DNA of 64,000 nucleotides from Reticulitermes lucifugus (Eukaryota; Arthropoda; Insecta; Blattodea; Rhinotermitidae), in NCBI GenBank assembly GCA_026260175.1, contig JAKCWW010000158.1, positions 29,160 through 93,159 on the forward strand. The letters are read 5' to 3'. The translations under genes and the position numbers were made by a program. The notes beneath the pieces are model-generated. The model worked only from the letters and a program-made list of their open reading frames with translations. It had not been told where the DNA came from and made no database searches. Every line of letters begins with the position of its first letter. Position 1 is the first letter of the stretch. Shown piece after piece: positions 23,235 to 35,154 of this stretch.

Positions 23235-24910
23235 TCAATAGTCCATTGACCACCCGTCATCCCATGCGAAAAACAAGAGGGAGTATTTCATAGGCCTTCC
23301 ATCATCCCACACAAGTCTTGATTGAGTAAAGGGTGCCCTGAAAATAAGTTTCACTTATTCTTATTGTAACCGTACGGACAGGGTTCGAGTTTGAGAGAAC
23401 TAGGTTATGTAAATTAATTTAGAGAAGTTATATTTTGTTGTGGATAAATAAGATGAACCGAACCATATGTAATGTTTAGAGAGAAGGTATGTGACTAGCA
23501 GCCAGTGACCGGACAAGAAATGGGGGGAAAAAGGACTTTTGGAAACTACAAGAGACATGTAACTCGACAACTTGACAGGTCGCGCAGCCATAACTCGTGG
23601 TGTAGGAGCTTGGAGACTGCAGTCGTTGTGTTTGAAGTAGCCTATGAGGAGTTCTTAAAATAATTTTCACCAACAGAAAAATTCGTAGGGTTTTCGAACT
23701 TAAGACACGTACGGGAAACCGACGAACGCAGCTCTCTCTCGTTTCATCCGGCAGCCAGGGAGGATGCGAAATTTGCATCTTCGAAACAAATATTATGTAA
23801 CGTAATCAAAATTAAAATTTATTGTGTTTTGGGTACCGAAATAAGACTACAGTGAAGTGTAGTGTTGTCAAAATTACTTATAAGTAAATTGTTACTGTGA
23901 TTGCAACATTTAACACCATTATAAGAGTATTTGTTTGCATGTGTCGATCAAACCTGGTTATACACGAAGGCGGTTGGCCAGGTGATAAGCTATCTCACTG
24001 CCGCGAGACAGTCAGTAAACCCAAGTGTAATGAATAACAATTTTTATTAAATTAAACAATTATAAACTTTATCCTTTCGAATAATTATTCAAACAAAAAT
24101 CAAAGGACTACGCACAAATGCCTCTGGATACATAACACGTAGATTCCCTCGAGTGGAGGTCATGAGTCTACCGACCACAGCTATTACGGGACGTGGTCGG
24201 TCTACCAGAGAAAAAAGAAGATAATAACAAGAGGTAGGTCTGTTATATTACAATAGATTGCTCGATTAATTTCACGGCTCTGAAGCTCACTACTTGCTCT
24301 TCTTACACACCGTTGTCTTCTCCGTATTCTAGCAACAGCGCTAAAATCGAATTAACTGATTAATAAATCTGTTTCTATGAAACATATGAAAATCTTGAAC
24401 TGTGCAATGTGTAAATAAGTGGGCAGACGCATTTAAAAATACTCCCGAAATTTAATGGTCTTTGGTTGAAATTGTCAAATATTATCATGATTTGCAAATA
24501 GAGTAGACCAAAGCATAAAATAATGCATATTCCAGCCAGCGAACGTGTAAATGCTTAGGTGTGTAAGAGAAGTTACGTCCTGTCTACTGTACGTATACGT
24601 CGTGCAAAAATGCGGCAGTACATTACAGGTAGGGAAAATAAGCATTATTATTTCTGAGGACTGAGCTTACATGTTTGATAAAAACCCCAGCAAAGGCACA
24701 AGTGACATTTCTCCAGTACCTGAGGTGAGGGGAGCATACGACATTTTTCAGTAATTTTAATATATGGTAGTACCATTTTCTAAAACAACTACATGGCCAG
24801 TAACTAAGGATGGCAAGCGGAAAATCGTGTATTTGTACCGGATCCTCCGATGAGTTAGGCCTGAGTTCAAAGTGCACTTCTAAGTCTGTTATATTAAGGG
24901 ATTTGTTTTT
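23235..24910. other. Unassigned DNA, possible eroded tRNA-like head
   Basis: Near 23970-24020 a GGCCAGGTGATAAGC segment resembles an A box, but no B box follows. Nothing else is recognised. Confidence 0.35.
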
Positions 24911-24914
24911 GTAG

Positions 24915-25085
24915 AGTGGGTTATAATGAAATTAAATTTTATCTTTGACATCCCGTTGTGTTCTATATATTACAAAAAATTATCAATTACCAACCACACA
25001 ACTAATTTAATATGTTATACACATGTGCGGCTACACGTTTCGACCACTCAGTGGTCATCTTCAGGCCAGCAAAATACATAATTTA
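24915..25085 (-). repeat. HH-B family copy with best-preserved stem II
   Basis: The copy runs from CATCCCGTTGTG through CACACAACTA and ATGTTATACA to the hammerhead-like core and GGCCAGCAAAATACATAA. It is colinear with 38565-38700. No RT or GIY-YIG frame is adjacent, so it is a solo flanking-repeat-like piece. It fits the known presence of minimal hammerheads in the flanking repeats of Penelope-like elements. Confidence 0.7.
25028..25068 (-). ncRNA. Minimal hammerhead-like ribozyme motif (HH-B, copy 2)
   Basis: On the minus strand: stem I UGGC (25068-25065) pairs with GCCG (25031-25028). CUGAAGA is at 25064-25058. Stem II is GACCAC/GUGGUC with a three-base loop. GAAA is at 25041-25038, followed by C-GU-G-U as a two-base-pair stem III, and A at 25032 in the cleavage position. 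All conserved core boxes are present. Activity is unproven, and minimal forms of this kind are reported to work poorly alone. Confidence 0.65.
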
Positions 25086-25089
25086 CGTA

Positions 25090-25390
25090 AATAAATTTAA
25101 CTAAATGAGTGAATTCTTGGCTGTGAAATTTTGGCATGTTAATTAAGGTCTGTTAAAATCGCAGTTACTTTGCCTCAGATTAGACGACAAAATTATTATG
25201 TTTGTTGAATTCGAATTTAAGACGTGGTTTATACTGAAATATTGTCATTGTGTTCGTGTAAAAGGTGAAAGAGTTCATAGGTTAGAATTCGGGCGTAGCC
25301 GGACACACCTCGCCTAGGGAGGGATGTGGAGTTGAGTTTATTAATTTACGATTAATTTAACGATTCTGTTCGAATTTCTTGTTATAGACA
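25090..25390. other. Unassigned AT-rich DNA
   Basis: Nothing recognised. Confidence 0.4.
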
Positions 25391-25394
25391 GTCA

Positions 25395-25615
25395 CATTTT
25401 ATGAGATTAGTGAATAATGGATTAGAATGGGTGTTTAATAAAGTGGCGTCTACCACTTGACATAATACCCCAGGGATTTTCATGAAGGCACTAAGGGAAA
25501 TCTCACAGTACTTCCTTCAGGTTGGTCTATTTCGAGATCGAGATTTGAACCATGACCAAGGGATCTACAGACTGCTAAGCAGATGCGCTGACCACTTAAC
25601 CGTGACATTCGTTCC
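25395..25615 (-). repeat. SINE-4 (tRNA-derived), near full length
   Basis: Read on the minus strand, the head has an A-box-like GTTAAGTGGTCAGCGCATCT and a B-box-like GGTTCAAATCTCG, followed by a body that includes CCCTGGGGTATTATGTCAAG. The 3' end GATTAGTGAATAATGGATT on the plus strand recurs at 58722-58745, where a second minus copy lies. The head is still tRNA-like enough to suggest RNA polymerase III origin. Confidence 0.7.
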
Positions 25616-25619
25616 TTTT

Positions 25620-26375
25620 GGTTCCACAGAGGGGTTTTTTATGTTGAATTTCCTTTATTAATTGTGTTCTGGAACTATATTAGGGACACCTGTGTGTTAT
25701 CTTCATGAATTCATAATATTTTTATATCTTTCTTTCTTTCGAACGTGCACGTAATTTTTATTTCTGTGCATAATAAAACACCACGCCATGAAAATATATG
25801 CATGAGTGGAAGTACAGCTCCACGATTTCTTAACGGCACTAGATTAAGGACACTGCTTACCTTCGTACACCGGCCGTTTTACCCTATTGAATTGTCGCTG
25901 GCGTCTGCTGGATGCCAAGTTGTTTGGGCTTCAGGACTGGTTAGAAGGATGTAGAGAAGAAATTTGTCCTCGCCCGGAATCGAACCCCAATTCTCCGATT
26001 GCCTGTCCCATTGTCTTGTCACTATATTAGCTAAGCTATAGTCAAAACTCCTAAAGTGTTTCCTGCTTTCAGTATGCTGCTGACGTAGTCATATTACGAA
26101 GCTAAACGTAATGTTGTCCTTCACATAATATACAGGGCGATTTGATATGGTAGAAGCGGGAACCACCGAGATGATAATTATATCACTAAGCCTGGAGGTG
26201 TGCAGAGAGGAAGGGAAAATGTTCCCGCTTTTTGGCTTCAAGAAGGCAAATATTGACTCTGTAGGAAAGTGGTTCGTTCTAACACTATCGAAACACAAAC
26301 GAAGGCAGCGTAGTATCCGATACGTAATACGTGACTATGCTTCAGCAAGCAAATTGAGACGTAACGTGTTGCAGA
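25620..26375. other. Unassigned DNA
   Basis: Outside the tRNA-like segment at 25965-26045 nothing is recognised. TACAGGGCG at about 26130 resembles the ends of some DNA transposons, but no partner is seen. Confidence 0.35.
25965..26045 (-). repeat. tRNA-like head of an unassigned SINE
   Basis: The minus strand reads TATAGCTTAGCTAATATAGT, then GGGGTTCGATTCCGGGCG. This gives a plausible A box and a clear B box. The body continues into lower coordinates but matches no other copy in the window. Confidence 0.5.
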
Positions 26376-26379
26376 ACTG

Positions 26380-26590
26380 ATGAAGAAAAAAATGAATAAA
26401 CTAATAAATACAGAAGTAAAAGGAACAAAGAGAAAGCGGGTAGAAAAAAGAGACAAATTAAGAAAGGAAAGAAGGGAGTGTAGAAGTATCGTATGAATTA
26501 ATGAGATACAAGAAGACATATGTAAAGAGAGAGAGAGAATGAATACAGGAACAGGGAAAGAAGGGTAAAGAAAAAGTGAAGATATTATAA
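26380..26590. repeat. Purine-rich tract
   Basis: The plus strand is almost all A and G (GAAGAAAAAAATG, AGAGAGAGAGA, GGGAAAGAAGG). Its minus strand is open for short stretches only because the composition is pyrimidine-rich. Confidence 0.6.
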
Positions 26591-26594
26591 AAAT

Positions 26595-27455
26595 TTGGAG
26601 GAAATGTAATGAACCTCGACATGGCGAATGATTTTATTGATAAGGGTTCCGTTTTTCTGGGACATGACACTACGTCATTATGTAATCAGACGTTTCGACC
26701 CAGCATAATGTCATTATCTTTAGGGGTCGCTACAGAGGTTCCACGAACGTTTAAATTACTCACAGCGGTTCCACAGGTATTAGGAGTTTGAAGACTACTG
26801 CTCTACAGGCTGAGTTATGCACAGAAAAAAAGTATTCCAAGGGATAAGCCTGTAATACACGGTGGGTGATTGCAAGATATATCGCGTGCTTCGACACCAA
26901 TAAATTCCATTTTACAGACGTAGTGTATTTATGGATTTCGTGTAATTCTTAGATTAAAAAGTGTATATCGCCCTAAAGAGCATAAACAGATTCGTTTTTG
27001 CGATTGAGAATCAGTTGTGTTTTCTGTGACCTAGGTATTTAATTTTTAGTGTTGATTAGATGAGCTTCAGGAATCAAAGAGTTAACGGCTAATAGCAGCA
27101 GCACCGTCGGCTTGTACGTCTGGAAAAGCCATGTAAGTGCTAATGTTCCGTGAGCAGCTAATCACTGTGTCTGTAACCGTTCAGACCCCGATCCAACTTC
27201 AACTCGTCCGCATCTTTACCGCTTGTCCTCAGCCCTGCAAGTAATGGTCTCGGAGGGAACTATCCATTGTCCCTATTATCCAGTCTGAAAATATATTCCC
27301 CTTCTTCCCTCTCGTCCATCCATTACGTTAGTGGCAATTTATCTTCGTTATTCCAAAACAGCATTGACAATTGGTTAAAGCAATACTTTACAGAAGATTT
27401 AATACTTTAGATGCAATGGCCACTGACAATGGGCTCTGTTTGTAATCTAATACAC
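26595..27455. other. Unassigned DNA
   Basis: A CAGACGTTTCGACCCAGC at about 26688 is a possible HH fragment without its partner box. No gene seen. Confidence 0.35.
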
Positions 27456-27460
27456 TTATA

Positions 27461-27795
27461 ACTAACTATCTCTGTGGAGCAGAGTCGTTCTTGAGAAGCT
27501 AATAGTTCCTCGGTTAGTCAAGAAATGCCCCGCATTTTACGTAACATGGAGGTTCATTACAACATTCACAAGAGCCGGCCGCCTGTCCCTATTCATAGCC
27601 AGATAAATCCACTCCATGCCCACCATCCCACTTCTTGAAGATCCATTTTAATATTATCCGTCCATCGATACATAAGTCTTCCAAGTGGGCTCTTCTTCTC
27701 AGGTTTCCCCACCAAAACCCCATATGCACCTCTCCTTGCCCATACTTGCCACGTGCCCCGCCCATCCCATTGTTCTTAATTTGACCACCCAAATA
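27461..27795 (-). pseudogene. LINE-J 3' end: degenerate RT tail plus 3' UTR
   Basis: On the minus strand a frame reads [19 protein letters not shown] then [20 protein letters not shown], a broken form of the GRPRRRWxDNIxxDL...W(I/D)LAQDR tail of Jockey/CR1-like elements. Shifted frames continue as ALVNVVMNLHVT, a stop, then NAGHFLT and SRTTLLHRDS. At least one frameshift and stops separate the parts. The element end appears on the plus strand as AACTAACTATC then TCTGTGGAGCAGAGTCGTTC. Confidence 0.75.
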
Positions 27796-27799
27796 TTTG

Positions 27800-28265
27800 G
27801 TGATGAGTACAGATCATTAAGTTCCTCATTATGCAGTCTTCTCCTCTCCCCTCTTACCTCGTCCCTCTTAGGCCCAATAGCTGCCTCAGCACTCTATTCT
27901 ACAGCACCCTCAACCTATGTTTCTCCCTCAATTTGAGACAGTGATGAAATTTATAACATTACGATCTTCTGGGATTTGACGCCTTGTGATTTCAATGGAA
28001 CCCATTGATTCTGGCGTATTCCTGTGATGGAGGCAGCATGTTCTTCCTAATTTCTATACATAGGTATAGAATTATACGGCGTTACGTCCCAGGAGACCGT
28101 TAGTCACAGCTGTGAAATCGTCTGGTCTCTCATAACGCACATTTGTTTACGTTTTATGCAACCGCAGTTCACATCAAAAAATTGTAAGACGTTATTCAAA
28201 ACACGAGTGTGAAGCGAATTTGCTAATTGGGGAACAAGATGAGCAGCACTTTCTATATTAATCTC
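27800..28265. other. Unassigned DNA
   Basis: A CT-rich stretch at 27820-27920; no gene or family repeat. Confidence 0.4.
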
Positions 28266-28267
28266 TT

Positions 28268-28270
28268 TTT

Positions 28271-28302
<32 letters not shown>
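28268..28302. repeat. (TTTC)n microsatellite
   Basis: Uninterrupted tetranucleotide units, about nine copies. Confidence 0.95.
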
Positions 28303-28309
28303 ATCCAGT

Positions 28310-29690
28310 AGTCCATTTGAGTATTTGGTACATTCTTTTCGACTACATTCTTTTTGACGGTTGGGCTTAGTTGTTGACTGCTTTTGCTTTTATAATATCT
28401 CGATAATGATGATGATATTTCGATGATGATATCTTGTAAGTCTGTTTCTAAGGTACGGAGAAATCTGACAGTGTATGTTGAAATACTCGGTGCTTTTATG
28501 GAAAGTGTTTACGGATCAAAATCTACGGACACAAACAGAGCTAATGTTCCATAACTATTACGTATAACTGGTGTTTTTTTTCTAATTTTTTACCTGTGTT
28601 TGTATCTGTAGTCATCTTTCTCTTTATTAATTAGAGTACAATCCCTTCTTTTAATCAGACATGTATGAGAGACAGACAGAGGAGGGGAAGTGAGTATACA
28701 TAACCTTTAAATAATGGCATCTTAATGTAACCGAACTTCCTTTGTCAGGCCTGGTTCGAGTCCAGCCAGGGAAACTCTAATCAAAATAATAGCAATGTGT
28801 GTGGCGCAGGGTTGGAGTCTCTCACTGCACTACACAAAAGGACGGGAACCCTGTGGCGGGGGGAAGCAGAGAACTATCAGCAGGGACCAAGGCCTTACTG
28901 TTTACAAGTTTGAGACTTTCGACTGTGATGCTGAAGATCGTTATCTGGACAAGCTCAAGCAGCTGCGTTAATTTGGGTCGACAAGATTTAGTGTCTTAGA
29001 ATTATTGCAAGAAGGGTATGAAAGGGACACCCTCTTGAAAGTTACTTGACTTTTTTAAGGAAGGAAATCTTCCTAGCATTCAGAGAACCTTGAACCCTGC
29101 GTTCAGGATTCAACCAAAGGGAAGGCAACAACCCTCAAATCAAAAAAAAGGAAACAAAACTTTTTTAGAGAGCGGATGGTGGAGTGACCCAAATACGGGA
29201 GGCAATTCGCTGTAGATCTGGAGAAGGATGCAGTCAGAGACCATTTGTGCTGTCATAAGTATAATATATAAAATTTTAAACTTAATAAATACACGTTTTT
29301 TAAAATAACTATTTGGCTCGATGAACACACCCCTGTGTAATCCCTGAGATCGTCTCAACCACAGAGCTAGTAGAAAGGACGGTATCATGAATTAATGGGA
29401 AAGTTACTTAATCGGAGCCAGAACCTTAAAACGAAGGGTCGATCAAAGACAAAAAGAAAAACCAAGTTTAACAGATATCTGCTTTATATGCCATGTTAAT
29501 GTTGGTTTGTTATGTACCGTGTCTCCTGGGGATATATATTGCGTGAACGTCGATACTCGGCAATTGAAACCTATCACCCTTGATGCCTGATGTTCATCTG
29601 TTTTTCAGCAACAGCTCGTACCTCACAGAGAACACATTCTGAATTATTAAGAACATTTATGGCGAGGGAATAAAAACGTACGTACGTACG
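28310..29690. other. Unassigned DNA with a tRNA-like B box
   Basis: GCCTGGTTCGAGTCCAGCCA at about 28748 is a good B box within a short palindrome, perhaps a decayed SINE head. (ACGT)n occurs at about 29678-29693. No gene seen. Confidence 0.4.
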
Positions 29691-29699
29691 TAGGTCATC

Positions 29700-29850
29700 A
29701 TGTAAAATGTCTGTTATATTTGTCCTATTCTGCCCAAAACCAGAATTAGTCGATAAAAATCCGTCAGATGGAAGTCGCTCTGTTCCATGCGGAGGGACAG
29801 ACAGATGGACAGGCATGACGAATATGATAGTCGCTTGGCATTTATTTTAC
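29700..29850 (-). repeat. R1 dispersed repeat, partial, inverted
   Basis: AAAATCCGTCAGATGGAAGT, TTCCATGCGGAGGGACAGAC and GGCATGACGAATATGATAG match the reverse complement of the R1 CGTCATG/CCGTCCGCATGG block (compare 55805-55880). Confidence 0.65.
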
Positions 29851-29899
29851 GAAGTCGTAAAAATTTTTCATGAAAATATGCTGCCAGCTTAAGAAAAAT

Positions 29900-30730
29900 G
29901 AAGTAATGCAAACTGTTTTCTGTATTCGCTTTTTCTCTTCCTTCAGCTGACTTTTCTTCCTAGTTACCTCCTGCTCCTCCTCCTCCTCATTCGCATTAAC
30001 TTCGGTGCGCGGGCCCGTTTTCTCCAAAGCGTGTGTCTCAAGTACGTTAAGCAAATCCCTAGCCTGTCTTCAGCAGCTCGATGGAATCACTGTCATGTCT
30101 ATGACGAATGGGCGGAGGGTGTTTCAGTGTTTAAAGTGGATTTCCTTTTGCACCACCAGTCTGTGTTCCAAATATTTGGACAACCTCATTATACTTTTAG
30201 GTTTCGGCTTCTAAAGCTCGAGTGTTATGGCCATTACAGGTTACAATGTGCTCTCCTCTTAAGGACTTGAAGCCATGACGCAGAAATCAACAACTTCTTC
30301 ATGTTGCTCTTCATTTAATTCAATTTATTTACACGTGCCAGTAACTTTACAACACTATAATATCCTCTCATTCTGTAGTCTGTCTCACGACAGGTCCATA
30401 GCCTCTTCCAAAGCGAGATCTCCATTGGCTGCGATCTAGTGCTTCCTCTTTCAATTTCCAGTATCCTCTCTTTTCCTTAAGGTCATCCAGTAGCTGCTTA
30501 CGTCTGCTATAATATATATTATATATCACTATTATCACCACAACGTGTGATCCTGAACCTTCAAAGGAAACCGACTAACAACAGGTCTGTTTGCATTGAA
30601 CACGGAAGTGCTTACAGGATATAAGTAACACATCCTTCAACATGTACGAGTATTTTGGTGATATTCTCAGATGTAACACAGTACTCCAAAACCTTATAGA
30701 AGTTTTAATTTTTGAACTTATCTTTTCAGT
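29900..30730. other. Unassigned DNA
   Basis: A (CTC)n-like tract at 29965-29990 and a 69-79-codon pair of overlapping frames at 30005-30270, neither recognised. Confidence 0.4.
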
Positions 30731-30741
30731 TTCCAATTTTT

Positions 30742-31008
30742 GACCGTGCCATGGCTTAGGCGGTTAGTCGCCGACCTCTGGCCGCGAAGGCCCGGGTTCG
30801 ATCCCAGGTCAGTCCATGTGGGATTTGTGGTGGACAAAGTGGCACTGGGACCGGTTTTTCTGCGAGTACTTCGGTTTTCTCCTGTCAATTTCATTCCACT
30901 GGTGTTCCATTACTAAATCTAATCATCTTCATCACACGGTTGCACAATAAGCCTCAAGGCTGCGGTGTGTCCGTAGCATCTGCTGCGGGGCCCTTCAGTA
31001 AATAAAAA
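30742..31008 (+). repeat. SINE-2, intact copy with 10-bp target duplication
   Basis: The tRNA-like head has an A box ATGGCTTAGGCGG and a B box GGGTTCGATCCC (about 30796). The body is TTTGTGGTGGACAAAGTGGC, GCGAGTACTTCGGTTTTCTC and CATTCCACTGGTGTTCCAT. The 3' end is GGGGCCCTTCAGTAAATAAA. The flanks carry the direct repeat TCCAATTTTT at 30732-30741 and 31009-31018. This is direct evidence of LINE-mediated insertion and fixes both ends. It is the reference for the other SINE-2 copies. Confidence 0.92.
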
Positions 31009-31019
31009 TCCAATTTTTA

Positions 31020-33060
31020 ATTTCCTAAAGATTAAAGAATTTACCTTTAAACGTACAGTTCTTTGCGAACAATTATTTAAGTCCCTATTGAGATAGCAGT
31101 AACTATGCTTGCACGCCTATGGTGGCACATCCATATGGAAACTCGTAGCGTTACGCGTGTATGTTTACTCATGGTGTAAACTAAACTGAGGCGGTGGAAG
31201 GCAGTTCCGTGGATGATGGGGAGAGCAAGGCTCGAGCTTGTTCATTCCAACTTAACGTTACGTGTACCTCCATCCCCTGTAACCAAGTCAGCCATCTCAA
31301 AGCGCTTGCTGTTAGCGAAGGTTATCACGTGTGTATCTGCTCAAATATTCGTGCGAACAGAATGAATATGCGACTTGTGTGAGTGCATCAATCGTAAGAC
31401 TTTTTCCGTGGTTTCAATGCAGTGAGCTTGCTTATGTCCTGCACAATTTGTCTCCTTAAACTGAGTGACCAGGTGTTATGATCTGATCCAGTAACGTCCT
31501 TATATTTCTCATTCAGGGTTAAGAGATTTCTTCTTGTAAATTCGCCTCTACTTCGACATGAAGTGACTGGTGTAATAGCAGTTTCCTTTACCTCATGTTT
31601 CATCGTCAAGCTCTGAGATAATGTTTTTGGAATGTAGTCCGTGGCAACATGTCCGTAATCAGGCTCTCCATGGGAAACATTTGTCATGTATGGTGACACA
31701 AAACTGCCAACCATGAATAAGTAACTTTAGTTCGAATCGTAGGATACTTTGTTTGCTCTAAACGCCTGCCAGTGACGTGGCCGAACCATTTTTTATTTTT
31801 TTAATAAACGGTTTTGCAACATCAAATGCCATTACGTTTCTGAAGTTCCTATAATTAGGTTTCTTTGTTCCGTATTTTGAAAAGTGATAGTTAATTTGCG
31901 TGGTATAAAAGAGATGATTCAGCTTGTGAGGCTAATGACGTCAGCTAATGTGCAGATTTATATGCAGGTGTCAGCAATTCTGTAATACACTGAAACTGCA
32001 CTAAATTGAAACCTCAAATGAGTGTACAGGATGGCCAACTGTAAGAGTCTCATACCACTTCCCAGTTTGTATGTTATTTATTGTCATTTCAAAAAAACCT
32101 ATGTAACTTTTCTAGGAAATTAAAAAAATCCAGTGCTTTTGTTCACATAAATTTATCCCTCCTTCTGCTACTTTAAGGTACACAAAGCTCTTGTAATTAA
32201 ATATTTCAAAAGGATAAAACTGTTATATGTAAAGTTTATATGTGTTTCGAAATAAATATTGGATATTGCATTCATTATTTATGTTGGAAAGTATAATTCA
32301 GTTAAAGCAAATAGAATGGGGCAATGGGTTTATATCTATATAATCGACAAATAAAGTTGGTTGAAGATAACATGTAATTATAAACATATAGGGTGATGAG
32401 TAGGAGAAAAACTAAGCAATTTCCTCTTTTACCCTATTTTTCTGTATAGCTTTGTTAGTTTGTCATGATGCAACACTGACACTACACTGATCCACCACCC
32501 AAGACGTCGTACGAAGTCTAACAGGTTTATAAGATCGCAGTTAATTTTAACAAAATAAAATATCTTTTCTATCAAAGGACATAAATTAATGGTGTTAAAA
32601 ATAAAGTGTTCAGGAAAATATATGCTCCTAAGGGGAATGATGAAACTGGTCAATTTGTAACACTACATAACCAGGATCTTCATTTTTAATCGAGAAGTAA
32701 CCTGGTTTCAGGATACTGAAATGTAGGAAACTTTAAGAGCTGCGAATATACTTGTAATGGTGGAAGGGATAAGAACTGTATGCATAATTTTGGTGGAGAA
32801 ATGTCTACTAAAATTTGAACTTGGAAAAACGAGTAAGAATTTGAAGGATAATATTATGGTAGATCATACCGACGACGTTAATGAGGATGTTAGTGCATGA
32901 AACTGGCTTATGAAACTGGCCAATGGCGGGTGTTGTGAGTATTATTGAACAAACGGTTATTCTACCGAGTAATCAGGGCTAACAATGCTATAAGTAATAT
33001 CAATAATATGTGGAAGTATCAATAATAATAGAAATTAACAATTACTTTGACATTTTCTGT
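31020..33060. other. Unassigned AT-rich DNA
   Basis: A 108-codon minus-strand frame at 31388-31714 has no recognised motif. ACAGGATGGCC near 32026 is transposon-end-like but unpaired. If the candidate at 33066 is real, this would be its upstream intron, with a possible branch point in AATTAACAATTAC near 33034. Confidence 0.4.
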
Positions 33061-33065
33061 TTCAG

Positions 33066-33130
33066 GTAAGATGAACTTGCAATACGTATTAGTTGTATTC
33101 ATTCTTCATCCGGTTGCCTCAAAGGCCTAT
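33066..33130 (+). CDS. Candidate first coding exon (signal peptide), partial gene
   Basis: A pyrimidine-rich ATTTTCTGTTTCAG ends at 33065. The next bases are GTAAG, then ATG at 33071 opening MNLQYVLVVFILHPVASKAY, then the consensus donor GTGAGT at 33131. The 20 residues form a short polar start, a hydrophobic core (YVLVVFIL) and a small-residue cleavage region (VASKA), as in secreted insect proteins. The exon is 65 bp and ends in phase 0. In a read-through reading the frame stops soon after the donor. Because CAG is directly followed by GTAAG, the site could instead be a recursive splice (ratchet) point with a small associated exon. No other exon of the gene was identified. This is inference from splice and composition signals. 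Confidence 0.4.
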
Positions 33131-33134
33131 GTGA

Positions 33135-33900
33135 GTATGTGCAGAACTTTTTTTCCCCTGCCTTAAAATATTCTTTGTAGTCACATCTATGTATATTTTA
33201 CGGTCTTACAGGCTAAAATTGGGGAATTTCATAGACAAATTGGTGCAAATTAAAAAAACAATTTGAGTAATTTATACTCGTATGAATGATGATAATTTAG
33301 TTTGTAGATCTCAGTTCTGGATATATTTAAATTTATGAATGGTAGTGAATAATGAGTGCTGAGCTGTTTACATTTTTAAATTATTTTGATGATCTTTGGA
33401 TCTGTCTTAATTTCGTCAATGATATCGTTAAATGCGTGCTTCCAGTCTTGGTGTGTGAAACTTCACTTGTATCTCATGGTCTACTCGAAATGGCACTTCG
33501 CCACTTAACTGAATACTTACATATTAGCTCAGCCATTCTGTAGTGTTATATACCAACACAATATCAGCCCTTAATACACATTGTCACGTCAGTACTTAGT
33601 ATGTGCCGCAACAGAAATAAGGATTCTAAAACAAAGTATTCCGAACGTGTTATTCTTTAATTATAGATAAGTTTTCATTTTCTTGGTGTAAAGTAAATAT
33701 TTCGTTGCAGGGAAATTAAATTAACTGAATGCATTTTTTTATATCTACTGCCGCAGACTGTTTGGAAGACGCCCAACGATATGACAATTTACTTTGTATG
33801 GCTACTATTTCCACTATGTACAGGTATTGCGGCAGTTGTGGGTGCGATTCGAATTCTAATTTCCAGTGTTTTTATTTGCAAATACATTTGAGTATAGTGT
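33135..33900. other. Unassigned DNA, possible intron
   Basis: Short frames only. No second exon for the 33066 candidate was found. Confidence 0.35.
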
Positions 33901-33904
33901 TGCT

Positions 33905-34135
33905 CCTAGACATGCTAGGCAGTCGTATATTAGGAGCAGATACACAGGTCCAACCATTCTTCTCTTTGGCACTATATGGAGGTGAGCGCTCAAGTCACGC
34001 CCTGACCGCTTTATCTCCTGTAAGGGAGCCTCCATTAACCACAGAATAGGAGGCTAGTTGGGCTCCAGCTCTGGTCTCGTCATTTGGAGCAGCGAAGTCT
34101 CTCGTCTCTGCAGGGAATCCAAACACAATTCCTCC
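33905..34135 (-). repeat. SINE-3 copy, 5'-truncated or diverged
   Basis: GACATGCTAGGCAG, then TTTGGCACTATATGGAGGTG, CACGCCCTGACCGCTTTATC and GGAGGCTAGTTGGGCTCC follow the order of SINE-3 in reverse complement (compare 53206-53315 and 50809-51124). The tRNA head region at the right is not recognisable. Confidence 0.55.
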
Positions 34136-34331
34136 GTCTTCCAGCATGTAGTGTCATCACCATACCTTCCACTTTACCCCACCTTCTTTTAATACAACGA
34201 ATAAATGTAATTTCTTAGTTTCATTGTTATTCCCTCTGTAAATATACTATTTATTATTATATTCACATGGATAGAACCACATTCTAGGCGATGAAGGGGC
34301 AATTTTGTTATTTCTAAAAAATTGTATTGTG

Positions 34332-34446
34332 GACTACTACTATTACTACTACTACTATTACTACTACTACCACCACCACTAGTGATGATGATAGTAATAG
34401 TAGCACTACTACTAATACGAGTAGTAGTAGCAGAGTAGTGGTAGTG
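34332..34446. repeat. (CTA)n / (TAG)n trinucleotide foldback
   Basis: CTACTACTATTACTACTACT units are followed by CCACCACCACTAGTGATGAT, then TAG/GTA units, so the two halves are roughly reverse complementary. This is a microsatellite with dyad symmetry and could form a long hairpin. Confidence 0.85.
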
Positions 34447-34449
34447 TAT

Positions 34450-35150
34450 CCCAGAAGACAGTAATATTCATGGTTACGCCGGGTGAACTTTAAATCCTGA
34501 AAACGCGCAAATTAATTCCCTTTGAAAATTTTATAGTGAATAGACTCCCCTTATGATATGCAGGATTTCTTATGCATTTTTTGAAGGGTTTTGTGTAAGA
34601 GCACGTTCCGGATTAACTTACTTCCGCCGAATCACTAAATGAATAATCACTTTTGTGTGTTTCAGTGATTGTCTCTGAAAGAAAATAATGTGTGTATCAA
34701 TGCTGATATTACCAAAACATTAGGCATTGTTATGAAGTGGACTGTGAATAGATAAACGACTCTGAAAAGGAAGCCATTTTCCTTGCAGGTTTTAAAATTG
34801 TAATTAAAGTGTATGGATACACTCAGCCATTTTTTTTACTCAGGCAATTCCAAGCAGCCCAATTGGTACATCACACGTGGGAATCTGGGTTGAGGGGCGA
34901 GGTTAGCTTAACATAATTACAGTCAACATCACTCGACAACATAGTTAACCGAATGTTTCAAACTCTTTGGAACCTAAATTTCGGCTAAATAATAGTGAAA
35001 AGCTAAATTCATACCTCACAGAAAACACACACCCTCATTACAGAGAACAAGAATTGAATGCCCTTTAGGGGAAACATTTACTCTTTCTTCAGAGATTTTT
35101 ACGAAATCAGTAACTACATTCTGTAGGCAAAATATAGTTTATAAATGTTA
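34450..35150. other. Unassigned DNA with a SINE-7-like trace
   Basis: GTCAACATCACTCGACAACA near 34922 resembles the SINE-7 3' end (ATCACTCGACGTTATATAAT). Nothing else is recognised. Confidence 0.35.
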
Positions 35151-35154
35151 AAGA

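Noticed and set aside
28268-28302. (TTTC)n run considered as part of a splice polypyrimidine tract
   Set aside because: It is a plain microsatellite; no acceptor and frame follow.
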